DNA from: Methanosphaerula subterraneus
GTDB lineage: Archaea; Halobacteriota; Methanomicrobia; Methanomicrobiales; Methanospirillaceae
DNA: 64,000 nucleotides
Reading direction: 5' to 3'
Assembly (NCBI RefSeq): GCF_052055875.1
Contig: NZ_CP170508.1
Location: 1,922,001-1,986,000, forward strand
Below the pieces are notes generated by a model. That model worked only from the letters and a program-made list of their open reading frames with translations. It had not been told where the DNA came from and made no database searches. The position numbers were made by a program, and so were the translations under genes. This document shows, piece by piece, positions 32,531 to 41,195 of the stretch. Numbering within the stretch: the first letter of the stretch is position 1; each line of letters opens with the position of its first letter.

Positions 32531-33100
32531 ATGGCTGACCAGATATCTGAGGATACAGAGACGACGCTGACCGTGATCGAGCAGGGGTTCAACCGCCTCT
32601 CGGACCTGGTCATAGAGAACGGGGACCTGGTCGAGGCGAAGAGTGCCGGGCTTCGGGCACGGGAGGGCGCTCTTCTCGGGAAGATGGGGCTCCGTGCAGC
32701 CGGCCTGGTTCCGAAGGTCGGTCTCAATGTGCTCGAACGGGGCAAGATCGGCCTCGACGGTGAGGTCTTCGACGCCCGGCACTACACACAGAAGGTGATG
32801 GTGCTCGGGCGGACGGATCCGATGCCGTTCCGTCCAGATAATCCTGAGAAGAAGATCGACGACCAGTTCTGCGTCCTCCGGGAGGACGGCACCTTTGCAG
32901 AGTTGATGTACTCGTCCGCTGGGGGGATCGCCGACTCCTATCTGCAGCAGATCACCCCGGATGAGGCGCTCGCGATCTACGGGTATGACCTGATGTTCAT
33001 GCTCTATCGGGCCCTGAAGGAGTACCTGGTTGGAGAGGAGAGGCTCGTCGCCGCCCTCGGAGAGGTACTCACGTTTTTGGAACACCAGACAGCGGTCTGA
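32531..33100 (+). CDS. Unknown protein, 189 residues
   Basis: Soluble protein without membrane segments, zinc motifs or recognisable domain. Contains an N-terminal helical part (TTLTVIEQGFNRLSDLVIENGDLVEAKSAG) and a central strand-rich region (VGLNVLERGKIGLDGEVFDA). The RKVM-VLG pattern and its context give no function. Coding is supported by codon-periodic composition and a ribosome-binding-like stretch. Its stop is directly adjacent to the stop of the next, convergent gene with no spacer. Confidence 0.65.
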   Translation: MADQISEDTETTLTVIEQGFNRLSDLVIENGDLVEAKSAGLRAREGALLGKMGLRAAGLVPKVGLNVLERGKIGLDGEVFDARHYTQKVMVLGRTDPMPFRPDNPEKKIDDQFCVLREDGTFAELMYSSAGGIADSYLQQITPDEALAIYGYDLMFMLYRALKEYLVGEERLVAALGEVLTFLEHQTAV

Positions 33101-33556
33101 TCACTTCCAGCTGAAGAGGGGGAATGTGGGTCTGAGCAGATCCTCTTCTCCCTCCCCGAGTGCGGAGAGCGGAAACGAGCCCGAGAGGCTCCGCCCATCA
33201 CTGAAACTGTAGTGCACGACCGCCTTCGCCTCCACGATCATCTCGGTGAGTGGATACTCAAAGCGCTCGTCAGGGGCCAGAGCCGGCAGATCGAACTCGA
33301 TGTTCAGCGGGACCAGTGCCACATGCCCGCCGGTTATTGGGGCGTTTCCCCGGTTGATTACCACCACTGCCTTTGCATCATCGCGGAGATTACAGGTGAC
33401 ATCAGGAAGGCCCTGACTGTCCTGCATGATCATCATACCCATAATCGTCACCGCAGTGAGGATCAGAACGATATACCCGTAGATCGGTTCGAAGAGATAC
33501 AGAGCCGCCGCAGCGAGGACTCCTATCCCCAGCACCAGCACCTGGCGTTGTTGCAT
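33101..33556 (-). CDS. Membrane-anchored protein of unknown function
   Basis: 151 residues. Two N-terminal hydrophobic segments (VLVLGIGVLAAAALYLF and YGYIVLILTAVTIMGMMIM) are followed by a soluble beta-rich domain (residues ~55-150) with NRGNAPITGGHVALVPL, which looks like an immunoglobulin-like fold. Start chosen at the ATG giving MQQRQVLVLG; the frame is open further upstream into the tRNA region, which is not coding. No family recognised. Confidence 0.65.
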   Translation of the reverse strand: MQQRQVLVLGIGVLAAAALYLFEPIYGYIVLILTAVTIMGMMIMQDSQGLPDVTCNLRDDAKAVVVINRGNAPITGGHVALVPLNIEFDLPALAPDERFEYPLTEMIVEAKAVVHYSFSDGRSLSGSFPLSALGEGEEDLLRPTFPLFSWK

Positions 33557-33597
33557 AAGGGATCGTAGGGTTGCATTAGATATAAGAGAATAAGAGA

Positions 33598-33671
33598 TGG
33601 GCCCGATGTGATTCGAACACATGACCTCCCGGTTATCAGCCGGGCGCACCACCTGGCTATGCTACGGGCCC
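33598..33671 (-). tRNA. tRNA-Ile (anticodon GAU)
   Basis: Cloverleaf read on the minus strand: acceptor GGGCCCG pairs with CGGGCCC, anticodon stem CCCGG/CCGGG with loop CUGAUAA giving GAU, T-loop GTTCGAATC. 74 nt, no encoded CCA, no intron. Discriminator A. Confidence 0.93.
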
Positions 33672-33789
33672 AACTGTTACCCTATTAGATAAATCCTTGA
33701 AGTTCTTATAGATTATCATATGTTCCGCGGGGTGCGGGCAGTCATAATCCCCCTGATCCCCTCAGACAGAGAACCAGAAATACGGGAAA

Positions 33790-35565
33790 ATGAGCATGGA
33801 AAGACGATACGCTCTTGGAAATGAAGGCATTGCCCATGCATGCCTTGAAGCGGGGATTGACTTTGCGAGCGGGTACCCGGGGACGCCGTCCTCCGAGGTG
33901 ATTGACATCCTGCGCACAGAGGCGCGAGGCGACTATTACATTGAATGGTCGGTGAATGAGAAGGTCGCCCTCGAGAACGCCCTCGGTGCCGCATGGTGTG
34001 GACTGCGGGCCCTCTGCACAATGAAGCATGTGGGCCTGAACGTGGCCGCCGACCCGCTGATGACCAGCGCCTACACAGGGGTCACTGGCGGGCTGGTCGT
34101 GCTCAGTGCGGACGACCCGTTTGCACACAGTTCGCAGAACGAACAGGACAGCCGGCGGTACGCACACTTCGCCCGGATCCCGTGCCTGGACCCGACCGGG
34201 GTGCAGGACGCCCATGATCTTTTAAAAGAAGCGTTCGCCCTCTCCGAGGAGTTCGGGCTTCCGGTGCTCTTCCGGCCGACGACCAGGATCTGTCACTCCA
34301 AGGGTGATGTCACCTTCGGTGAGGTCGCGACTGAGCACAGGATCGGCTCGTTTTCGAGGAATCCAGCCCAGTACGTCGTGATTCCGGCCCATACCCGGGT
34401 GTTGCACAAGGCACTGAACAGAAAGCAGCAGCCCCTCGCCGAGGCACTGGTGGAGAAGGGATACAACACCGGGACAATACGGGGGCGGCGTGCGGTGATC
34501 GCGGGCGGGATAGCGGCCTCGTACCTGCAGGAGGTGCTCCCGGAGGATGTCTCGCTGCTAGTGATCCGGGGATACCCGATCGATGAGGGGTGGCTCGGCC
34601 GTTTCGTCCAGCAGCACGAGGAGGTGCTGGTGGTCGAGGAGCTGGCACCGGTGATCGAGGAAGTGGTCAGGCAGGTGGCTGGCTGCATTCGGGTCCATGG
34701 AAAGAAGGATGGATGCTCGCCGTACGAAGGGGAGTTCTCGCCGGCGCTGGTCGCCGAGATCCTGGTTCGGGCCGGGTTCCTCGACCAGTCCCCGTTCCCG
34801 GCGGTGACCCCGGAACAGAACCTTCCGCCGCGGCCGGCGATCCTCTGTGCCGGGTGTATGCATCGTGCCACCTTCTACGCGATGAAGAAGGTCTTCGCTG
34901 ATGGTATCTTCCCAAGCGACATCGGGTGTTACACGCTCGGGCTGCAGCTCGGGGCGGTCGACACGACGATCTGCATGGGGGCCTCGATCACGATATCGAG
35001 CGGGATCGCTCATTCTGGAGAGACGAGACCGGTGGTCTGCACCATCGGGGACTCGACCTTCCTCCACACCGGCATCCAGGGGCTGATCAACGCGGTCTAC
35101 AACGGGGCTGACATGGTTGTCGTGATCCTGGACAACCGGATCACCGCGATGACCGGCCACCAGCCGAACCCGAATACCGGGGTGACGGCGACCGGCACGC
35201 TGGTGCCGCCGATCTCACTCGAGGCGCTGGCCCGGGCCTGTGGGGCCCGGTTCGTCGAGACGATCGATCCCTATGACCTGACCGGGATGCTTCGAACCTT
35301 TGAAGAGGCGAAGGGGCGGTCAGGGGTGAGGGTGATCATCGCCAGGCAGGCCTGTGTGATCACTGAAAAGCGGGCGAAGGTGAAACGGGGCAACTATGCG
35401 GTCCTTTCTGACCGGTGCACCGGCTGTCGGGCCTGCATCAGGTTCGGCTGCCCGGCGATCGAATTCGAGGATAACAGGGCCGTTATCAACGATCTCTGTA
35501 GCGGCTGCGGAGTCTGCACGACGATCTGTCCTGTCGGGGCGATCGCACGCGGAGGGAGACGATGA
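33790..35565 (+). CDS. iorA: Indolepyruvate ferredoxin oxidoreductase, alpha subunit
   Basis: 591 residues. Converts aryl-pyruvates to aryl-acetyl-CoA in aromatic amino acid metabolism, reducing ferredoxin. Pyruvate-binding region SGYPGTPSSEV, TPP domain with CTIGDSTFLHTGIQGLINAV and a conserved DNRITAMTGHQPNPNTG; two 4Fe-4S motifs at the end (CTGCRACIRFGCP and CSGCGVCTTICP). The stop overlaps the iorB ATG (ATGA). Start ATG (MSMERRYALG) with an in-frame ATG two codons later as alternative. Confidence 0.96.
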   Translation: MSMERRYALGNEGIAHACLEAGIDFASGYPGTPSSEVIDILRTEARGDYYIEWSVNEKVALENALGAAWCGLRALCTMKHVGLNVAADPLMTSAYTGVTGGLVVLSADDPFAHSSQNEQDSRRYAHFARIPCLDPTGVQDAHDLLKEAFALSEEFGLPVLFRPTTRICHSKGDVTFGEVATEHRIGSFSRNPAQYVVIPAHTRVLHKALNRKQQPLAEALVEKGYNTGTIRGRRAVIAGGIAASYLQEVLPEDVSLLVIRGYPIDEGWLGRFVQQHEEVLVVEELAPVIEEVVRQVAGCIRVHGKKDGCSPYEGEFSPALVAEILVRAGFLDQSPFPAVTPEQNLPPRPAILCAGCMHRATFYAMKKVFADGIFPSDIGCYTLGLQLGAVDTTICMGASITISSGIAHSGETRPVVCTIGDSTFLHTGIQGLINAVYNGADMVVVILDNRITAMTGHQPNPNTGVTATGTLVPPISLEALARACGARFVETIDPYDLTGMLRTFEEAKGRSGVRVIIARQACVITEKRAKVKRGNYAVLSDRCTGCRACIRFGCPAIEFEDNRAVINDLCSGCGVCTTICPVGAIARGGRR

Positions 35566-36152
35566 AAGAAAGTTTTGATATCATCATCGCCGGTATAGGG
35601 GGACAGGGGACGATCCTCGCCTCCAACATCATCGGTGAGGCCTGTATCATCGAAGAGAGGACGATCCGGGGCGCAGAGACGCATGGGATGGCCCAGCGGG
35701 GCGGGTCTGTGGAGTGCCAGGTCCGGATCGACGGCAAACATGGCCCCCTGATCGCTCCTGGCCAGGCAGACCTGCTGATCGCGTTCGACCTGCTCGAGGC
35801 GTTGCGGTACAGCCATTTCCTGCGGGAGGGTGGCGTGGCAGTCGTGAACGATCATCTGGTCCCGCCGACCTCGGTCTTTCTGCAGAACCTGCCGATGCCG
35901 ACTGCTGCAGAGATCCCAGGCATGCTCAGTGCCCGGGGGATCCGGGTCACCCTGATCGATGCGGCAGCCATCGCCACCGAGGCCGGCTCGGTGTTGACCC
36001 AGAATGTGGTGATACTCGGTGCAGCCTCCCACCATCTGCCGCTTGCAGTGGAATCCCTCGCACAGGCTGTCGAACGGTCGGTGCCGGCGAAGACTGTCGC
36101 CATCAACCAGAAGGCGTTCCTGCTCGGTCGGGACGTCGCTGGCGGTTGCTAA
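35562..36152 (+). CDS. iorB: Indolepyruvate ferredoxin oxidoreductase, beta subunit
   Basis: 196 residues. Gamma-type pyruvate:ferredoxin oxidoreductase domain (IAGIGGQGTILASNIIGEA; GAETHGMAQRGGSVECQVRI), the CoA-binding partner of IorA. Gene overlap of four bases couples translation with iorA. The two are followed by a short convergent intergenic region. Confidence 0.95.
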   Translation: MKESFDIIIAGIGGQGTILASNIIGEACIIEERTIRGAETHGMAQRGGSVECQVRIDGKHGPLIAPGQADLLIAFDLLEALRYSHFLREGGVAVVNDHLVPPTSVFLQNLPMPTAAEIPGMLSARGIRVTLIDAAAIATEAGSVLTQNVVILGAASHHLPLAVESLAQAVERSVPAKTVAINQKAFLLGRDVAGGC

Positions 36153-36179
36153 AAAAATCGATCATCTTCTCATCTTTTT
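36153..36179. terminator. Convergent T-run terminator region
   Basis: Between iorB (+) and the MFS gene (-): a run of seven A residues on one side and CTTTTTTTTA-like T-run on the other (AAAAAAA at 36151-36157, CTTTTTTT at 36173-36180). Each gives a T-run to one strand, as in archaeal intrinsic termination. No strong stem. Confidence 0.45.
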
Positions 36180-37394
36180 TTATCGTTCTTCGACGGCCAG
36201 CCACTGGAAGAGGACGGCGCAGACGAGCACGACCGCCCCGGTCACTCCGAATCCGGCCCGATAGGAGAAGAGTGCCAGTAGTCCGCCCATCAGCACTGGC
36301 CCTGCAGCCTGGCCGATGTCCATGATCGTCGACATCAGTCCGAGGGCGGTGCCCCGGCCGTGGCTGGGTGCCAGGTCTGCGACGAAGGCCGAGGTGGCCG
36401 CCGAGGCGACTGAGAAGCCCATCCCAAAGAGGGCCGAGAGGCAGAGGAGCACCGGCCAGGCGGTGGTGTACGGGAAGAGGGCGGCGGTGAGGGCCGTCAA
36501 CAACAGCCCGGCGGTGATCTGGGTCTTGCGCCCCCGCTGGTCGCTGACCTTGCCGAAGAGGGGCCTGGTCAGAGTCCGAACGCCGACCTGCACCAGGAAG
36601 AGGAGGCCGATCATCACCGTGTCGATCCCTGCGCTCAGGGAGTACAGCGGGAGGAACGCCTCGATGGCGCCGAAGGCGAAGAAACCAGAGGCCTCCGCCA
36701 GGGAGGTGATCAGGATCGTCCGATCGCCGATTACAGTCCGGAAGGCCGAATCCCCACCCTGGATCTTAGATGCAGGAGCCGGCTCCCCCTCTTCCCCCTT
36801 CCGGCCTCTCTGGTCCGGCTCTGGTAGCAGCACCATCCCGGCGAGGGTCAGGGCCCCGGCGACGGCACAGACCATGTACACCCACTGCCAGGCCCCGATG
36901 GCCAGGATTGCGCCGCCGGCGAGCGGGGCGACCGATCTGCCGGCAAGCTGGAACGAGGAGAAGTACCCGAGCCGTTCCCCACGCCGCACCGGGGCCAGAT
37001 CGGTGACGTAGGCCATCGCGACGGGCCCGAAGACGGCGGTGGCGAGACCGTGGTAAACCCTGACCAGTGCGAGGTCGAGCGGGGTATGGACCAGCAGGTA
37101 CAGTATCGGGGCGGTGAAGAAGACGATGCCGGAGAGGATCAGGATCGGCCGACGGCCGTACCGGTCGGAGAGGGAGCCGGCCCAGAGGCTGGTCACGATC
37201 CCGGTCACGGTCGAGGCGGCTGCGATCAGCCCGATCGTCTGGAGATCTGCCCCGAGGGTCTGGGCGAGGATCGGGAGCACCGGGTTCTTGCTGATCGTCG
37301 AACTGAAGATGGCCAGTCCCCCGATCGAGCAAAGGACCATGAAAAGGAGGAACTGCCGCTTCTCCGTTGGGGGGATCTGCCGGTGCCTGTTCAT
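36180..37394 (-). CDS. MFS transporter
   Basis: 404 residues, about 12 membrane segments in two halves. Signature loop between segments 2 and 3: SLWAGSLSDRYGRRPILIL; a second at TRPLFGKVSDQRGRKTQI. Central cytoplasmic loop (GRKGEEGEPAPASK). It resembles drug/sugar exporters of the DHA-type group; substrate unknown. Lone gene converging on iorB. Confidence 0.9.
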   Translation of the reverse strand: MNRHRQIPPTEKRQFLLFMVLCSIGGLAIFSSTISKNPVLPILAQTLGADLQTIGLIAAASTVTGIVTSLWAGSLSDRYGRRPILILSGIVFFTAPILYLLVHTPLDLALVRVYHGLATAVFGPVAMAYVTDLAPVRRGERLGYFSSFQLAGRSVAPLAGGAILAIGAWQWVYMVCAVAGALTLAGMVLLPEPDQRGRKGEEGEPAPASKIQGGDSAFRTVIGDRTILITSLAEASGFFAFGAIEAFLPLYSLSAGIDTVMIGLLFLVQVGVRTLTRPLFGKVSDQRGRKTQITAGLLLTALTAALFPYTTAWPVLLCLSALFGMGFSVASAATSAFVADLAPSHGRGTALGLMSTIMDIGQAAGPVLMGGLLALFSYRAGFGVTGAVVLVCAVLFQWLAVEER

Positions 37395-37517
37395 CGATCG
37401 ATCATGGTGCTCGCGGTCTATATACCCGTTCTCCTCCTTTGGAATAATATATATTTTATAATTTATCTATTGATTTATTTTTAATACTCCTGAACTCAAC
37501 CATACATCAGGGGAACA

Positions 37518-38726
37518 ATGCTATCCATGTATACTGGGAAGGGGATGGAAAGATTGGATGGAGGAGAACTCCGGAACCCACGGATGCTCAGACTTCTGAT
37601 GGTGGACGACGAGGTGGAGATGACCGACCTGGCCCGCCTCTTTCTGGAACGCTCCGATGGCATCAGCATCGACGCGGTCCACTCAGTGACCGAGGCGCTG
37701 GACCGGCTGGACCGTCAGATCTACGATGATGTGATCTCGGACTATGAGATGTCGGGGATGAACGGGATCGCATTCTTAAAGGTGCTCCGTGCCTCCCAGA
37801 ACTTCATCCCGTTCGTGATCTTCACCGGCCGCGGCCGCGAGGAGGTGGTGATCGAGGCGCTCAACTCGGGCGCAGACTATTACCTGCAGAAGGGGGGTGA
37901 TGCACGGGCCCAGTACGCGGAGCTGGCCCATAAGATCCGGCGTGCGGTCGCTGAGCGGGAGCAGGAGCGACAGATTCGGGAGATGCACGAGGTCCTCTCT
38001 GCGATCCTCTCCGCTTCGACGCATGGGATCGCGCTGGTCAGGGGCATGCGGCTGCAGTGGATGAACAGCTCACTGGCCGGGATGCTCGGGTACCGTGGGC
38101 TGGAGCTGGTCGGCTGTCATATCAGGCAGCTCTACTCCAGCGAGGAGGCGTTTGAGCAGGCCGGCGAACGGATCAGGGCTGACCTCAGGGATCACGGGCG
38201 CTCAGAGCTTCAGATCCGGTTCGTTCAGAAGCATGGGGCCCCGCTCGACTGTGACGTTCACATCGCCCCCCTCGACCAGGCCCACCACGAGTACGGGCAT
38301 ATCATCGAGCTGACTGACATCACCAGGATCCTAGCCATCAAACGGGAGATGACGCAGATGGCAGCCTTCCCTCACCTGGAGATCAACCCAGTTATCGAGG
38401 TGAACAAAGCCGGCCAGATCACCTACTTCAACGAGGCGGCGATCGACGTGCTGATCAGCAGTGGTGAGGAAGCCGAATTGCAGGCCTTCCTCCCCGCTGA
38501 CCTCGACTATATCCTTGCGGCGATGGAACGGGAAGAGACGGGTTCGATCTTCCGAACTGTGAGGATAGGAGAGAGACGATTCTCTGAGCATATCACGATC
38601 AGCCCCAGGTACAGGGTGGCCAGGATCTCGGCGATCGATCAGGCGCTTGCCGCGAGAGCGGCACAGAGACTGAGAGAGGGGATCAACCCGCCGGAGAATC
38701 TAGTTCCCCCTCCCCAGCGGCCTTGA
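37518..38726 (+). CDS. Receiver-PAS-PAS sensory protein without kinase domain
   Basis: 402 residues. Receiver domain at ~25-145: MVDDEVEMTDL acidic pair, phospho-acceptor Asp in VISDYEMSGMNG, Thr in VIFTGRG and Lys in YYLQKGG. Then an amphipathic linker, PAS domain 1 (~155-280; LVRGMRLQWMNSSLAGMLGY) and a shorter PAS-like domain (~290-370; INPVIEVNKAGQITYFNEAA). No histidine kinase or output domain, so it probably serves as a signalling intermediate with separate kinases, as often in Methanomicrobiales. Start ATG follows AGGGGAA. Confidence 0.88.
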   Translation: MLSMYTGKGMERLDGGELRNPRMLRLLMVDDEVEMTDLARLFLERSDGISIDAVHSVTEALDRLDRQIYDDVISDYEMSGMNGIAFLKVLRASQNFIPFVIFTGRGREEVVIEALNSGADYYLQKGGDARAQYAELAHKIRRAVAEREQERQIREMHEVLSAILSASTHGIALVRGMRLQWMNSSLAGMLGYRGLELVGCHIRQLYSSEEAFEQAGERIRADLRDHGRSELQIRFVQKHGAPLDCDVHIAPLDQAHHEYGHIIELTDITRILAIKREMTQMAAFPHLEINPVIEVNKAGQITYFNEAAIDVLISSGEEAELQAFLPADLDYILAAMEREETGSIFRTVRIGERRFSEHITISPRYRVARISAIDQALAARAAQRLREGINPPENLVPPPQRP

Positions 38727-39013
38727 TTCATTCACGAGGGCTGATATGCAGGGGTGGCTGCAGAGGGCGTACCCGGGATAGGCAGTGCTGCCCTATTCAT
38801 CTTCTTTCAGATAGTATATTGCCGGATCACTCCCGCTTGAAATACTAACAAAATACTATATCGTATAAAATTAGGAATTAGCAGGTCTGGCCTGATGAAA
38901 AACCAGCCCCCAAAATGAATCGAGCCGATGGTGATGCGAGGAACCAAAACCCTTCTGGAGTCGGAGATATGATCCGCTTTGCTTCAGGAGATAACACCAT
39001 GAAAAATGAAGAG
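38727..39013. other. Intergenic region with no gene recognised
   Basis: 287 bases between the receiver-PAS gene and tRNA-Ser. I see a palindromic GGCAGTGCTGCC (around 38780) and an AT-rich stretch at 38840-38880 but no protein-like frame and no RNA fold that I recognise. Confidence 0.5.
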
Positions 39014-39099
39014 CGCTGAGGGGGAGATTTGAACTCCCGAGGGGCAAACGCCCCACAGGCTTTCCAGGCCTGCGCCCTACCGGACTAGACTACCTCAGC
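39014..39099 (-). tRNA. tRNA-Ser (anticodon GGA)
   Basis: Minus-strand cloverleaf: acceptor GCTGAGG pairs with CCTCAGC, anticodon stem CAGGC/GCCTG with loop CTGGAAA, long variable arm GGGGCG...GCCCC as in serine tRNAs. 86 nt, discriminator G, no encoded CCA. Confidence 0.92.
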
Positions 39100-39150
39100 A
39101 GAAATGTCCTACTATACTTCTCTGTCCATTTTTTTAATGGTATGCCTCGT

Positions 39151-40869
39151 TCAGACCCTTTCGAAGAGAACGACGATGTCACCAAAGTCGATCTGACCGT
39201 TTTTGTTGAAGTCGAACGCTTCCACCGGTTCATGCGCACCGATCCAGTCCATCTGGTTGAAGAAGAGGGTGACATCGTTGAAATCAGTCACCCCATTCCC
39301 GTTCAGATCCTCGCAGAGCCCGTCATGATCCGGATCGGTCGGCTGGTCTCCGTTCGACTGGACCGGAACCAAGCCAGGACCCACCTCCGGAGCCTCCACG
39401 GTGATCACGGCCGGCACGGTGGTGGTCGGGATGGAGAGCCCACGGTCGTCGCTGAGCCCAGTCACCGTCATGGTCAACCTGGCCGTCCCTGCCTTTCCGG
39501 CGGTGATCCCCAGGTGGGCCAGGGAGACGGTCTCCGCTCCCCTGGAGACCCGGTCGGAGAGGTCTGAGCCCCTGATGGTGACGTCTGACGACGGGAGCGT
39601 TGAGACGCCGGTCATGCCGGCCCAGACCGGGAGTTCTGCGCTGGTGATCGCGGCCACCTCGGGGTTATCGCTGCTGATGGTGAGCACGTATCCGGAGAGA
39701 CCGTTATCGGACGGGGTGAGGTTCAGGTCGAGTGACAGGTTCCCGCCACTCTTCACCGAGGTCTCCTTCGGGGAGAGGCCGAGCGTGGCCGGCGCGATTG
39801 TGGTGGGGGCCGTGGTGATCGTGTAGGTGGGCTGCGGGGTGCCGTTGAACTTCACCGACTCGGTCTCCCATTGCATCACTGGCACATTGTACGATCCCAC
39901 GTAGTACGCGCTATAGTCAACGTCCATCTTCATCCGGAAGATCCCATTCGGCCGCTTGCCTCCGGCGGTCCCCCAGGAGTTGACGAGGATCCAGTACCGG
40001 TTGTTGGGATCGGTGTCGTCGTAGCCGACACAGACCACGGCGTGGCCGCCGCCGGTGCTGCTGTCATAGGCCCTGCCTGCGTACCTGGAGGGATCCCAGA
40101 CAGCCTCCTCCCCCTGATTGTTCCAGAATGTATCGAAATCGTTCCAGGCCGCCCCGTTCGGGAGCCGGAACGCCAGGTAGATGGCCTGGTCCTGGTCGAT
40201 GAGTGCCTTGATATTGGCGATCGCCGTGACCTGGCTGACACTCCGCGTCTGGACCCGCTGCCCGGTGATGCCGGCGATCTCATAATGCGGAGTGGTCTGG
40301 ATAGAGGTGGCAGGAATCCAGGCCCGTTTCTTCTCTAGCGACCATGACCGTCCGTCCTGGTAACTCGCATTGGTGTTGGACCAGGGGACTGCGATCAGCT
40401 GCTGGTTATAGAACTGGACGAACTCTGTCAGGGACCCCCCCTCCCCGGCCCAGTCCGGGCCTGATCCGCCGTTATAGTTCGAGTCCAGGTACTGGATCGA
40501 GAGCCGGTCCATGATCCCGGTCTGTTCGGCATGGGCCACCTCAAGCACCCCTGTGCCGGCCCAGACCCAGCAATTCCCAATAGGGTTCTGGTTCCGTTCG
40601 GTGGCATTGTAGGGCAGGTGCGACAGGAGCGATCGTGAACCGGTGGACTGGATCGCTCGGTTTTTGATCGTCTGGTCGATCGGCACCGGCTCGGCGGCCT
40701 CGTACTGTTCGATCCACCGTAGCAGGGTGGCCTCGTCCGGGTGCATGACCGGGTGAAGTGCGGTTACCGATGTGTTGGCTGCCGGGCTCTCTGCTGCAGA
40801 GACCGCGCCTGCCCCGAAGAGAACTGCGAGCAGACAGCAGAGTAGAAGAATGGATCGGAACCTGTTCAT
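39151..40869 (-). CDS. Secreted papain-like (C1) protease with cohesin-like domain and dockerin
   Basis: 572 residues from the ATG giving MNRFRSILLLCC, a good signal peptide. Papain-fold protease with Cys ~100 in NPIGNCWVWAGTG, His ~276 in GGGHAVVCVGYDD and Asn ~297 in YWILVNSWGTAGG. A Thr/Pro linker (YTITTAPTTIAPAT) leads to a cohesin-like beta domain (SPKETSVKSGGNLSLDLNLT) and a C-terminal dockerin with two calcium loops (DLNGNGVTDFNDVTLFF and DFNKNGQIDFGDIVVLF). An upstream ATG 60 bases earlier is less likely. Likely extracellular. Two palindromes lie in the promoter. Confidence 0.9.
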   Translation of the reverse strand: MNRFRSILLLCCLLAVLFGAGAVSAAESPAANTSVTALHPVMHPDEATLLRWIEQYEAAEPVPIDQTIKNRAIQSTGSRSLLSHLPYNATERNQNPIGNCWVWAGTGVLEVAHAEQTGIMDRLSIQYLDSNYNGGSGPDWAGEGGSLTEFVQFYNQQLIAVPWSNTNASYQDGRSWSLEKKRAWIPATSIQTTPHYEIAGITGQRVQTRSVSQVTAIANIKALIDQDQAIYLAFRLPNGAAWNDFDTFWNNQGEEAVWDPSRYAGRAYDSSTGGGHAVVCVGYDDTDPNNRYWILVNSWGTAGGKRPNGIFRMKMDVDYSAYYVGSYNVPVMQWETESVKFNGTPQPTYTITTAPTTIAPATLGLSPKETSVKSGGNLSLDLNLTPSDNGLSGYVLTISSDNPEVAAITSAELPVWAGMTGVSTLPSSDVTIRGSDLSDRVSRGAETVSLAHLGITAGKAGTARLTMTVTGLSDDRGLSIPTTTVPAVITVEAPEVGPGLVPVQSNGDQPTDPDHDGLCEDLNGNGVTDFNDVTLFFNQMDWIGAHEPVEAFDFNKNGQIDFGDIVVLFERV

Positions 40870-40911
40870 GAGACAACCCCACCCTGGAACGGTGCCCTGG
40901 TAAGTCAATAA

Positions 40912-40929
40912 TTGAGGATATTTCCTCAA
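40912..40929. repeat. Palindrome 1 in the papain-dockerin promoter
   Basis: TTGAGGA, loop TATT, TCCTCAA: arms of seven bases pair perfectly. Near the predicted start of transcription of the protease gene. Candidate operator. Confidence 0.5.
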
Positions 40930-40956
40930 ATCGTCCTCATACAGCCCGCAAATTTA

Positions 40957-40975
40957 TTGCATAACCTCTATGCAA
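40957..40975. repeat. Palindrome 2 in the papain-dockerin promoter
   Basis: TTGCATA, loop ACCTC, TATGCAA: perfect seven-base arms. Overlaps a minus-strand TATA-like sequence (CAATAAATTT), so binding there could block initiation. Confidence 0.5.
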
Positions 40976-41195
40976 TGCAGTACGGCAAGGCAGTTCCACA
41001 AATTGTATTCATCCGGGCTCCTATAAATAGCGGACGATCAGGACATACCGACTGTTTCTTCAGGAGAACAGGTCGGTTCCGGTGTCTATCCGGACCGAAT
41101 CCGAGAAAAAAACCAGGGAAAAAAGTGCTTTGGCCATTCCGAAGAGGACCACAACCCGGTTAGGAGTCACCGGGCAGTTCTCGTCTATTGGATAT

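Larger units (their letters stand above)
40870..41195. other. Intergenic region upstream of the protease gene
   Basis: 326 bases. Contains the two palindromes listed above, a second plus-oriented TATA-like CTATAAATAG near 41020 with no sensible gene after it, and otherwise unremarkable sequence. Short open frames here look spurious. Confidence 0.5.

Noticed and set aside
38770..38795. GGCAGTGCTGCC palindrome as terminator
   Set aside because: No T-run follows it and it lies well past the end of the receiver-PAS gene.
40912..41163. Plus-strand frame of about 80 codons upstream of the protease gene
   Set aside because: Overlaps two palindromes and a minus-strand promoter; no conserved look and no ribosome site.
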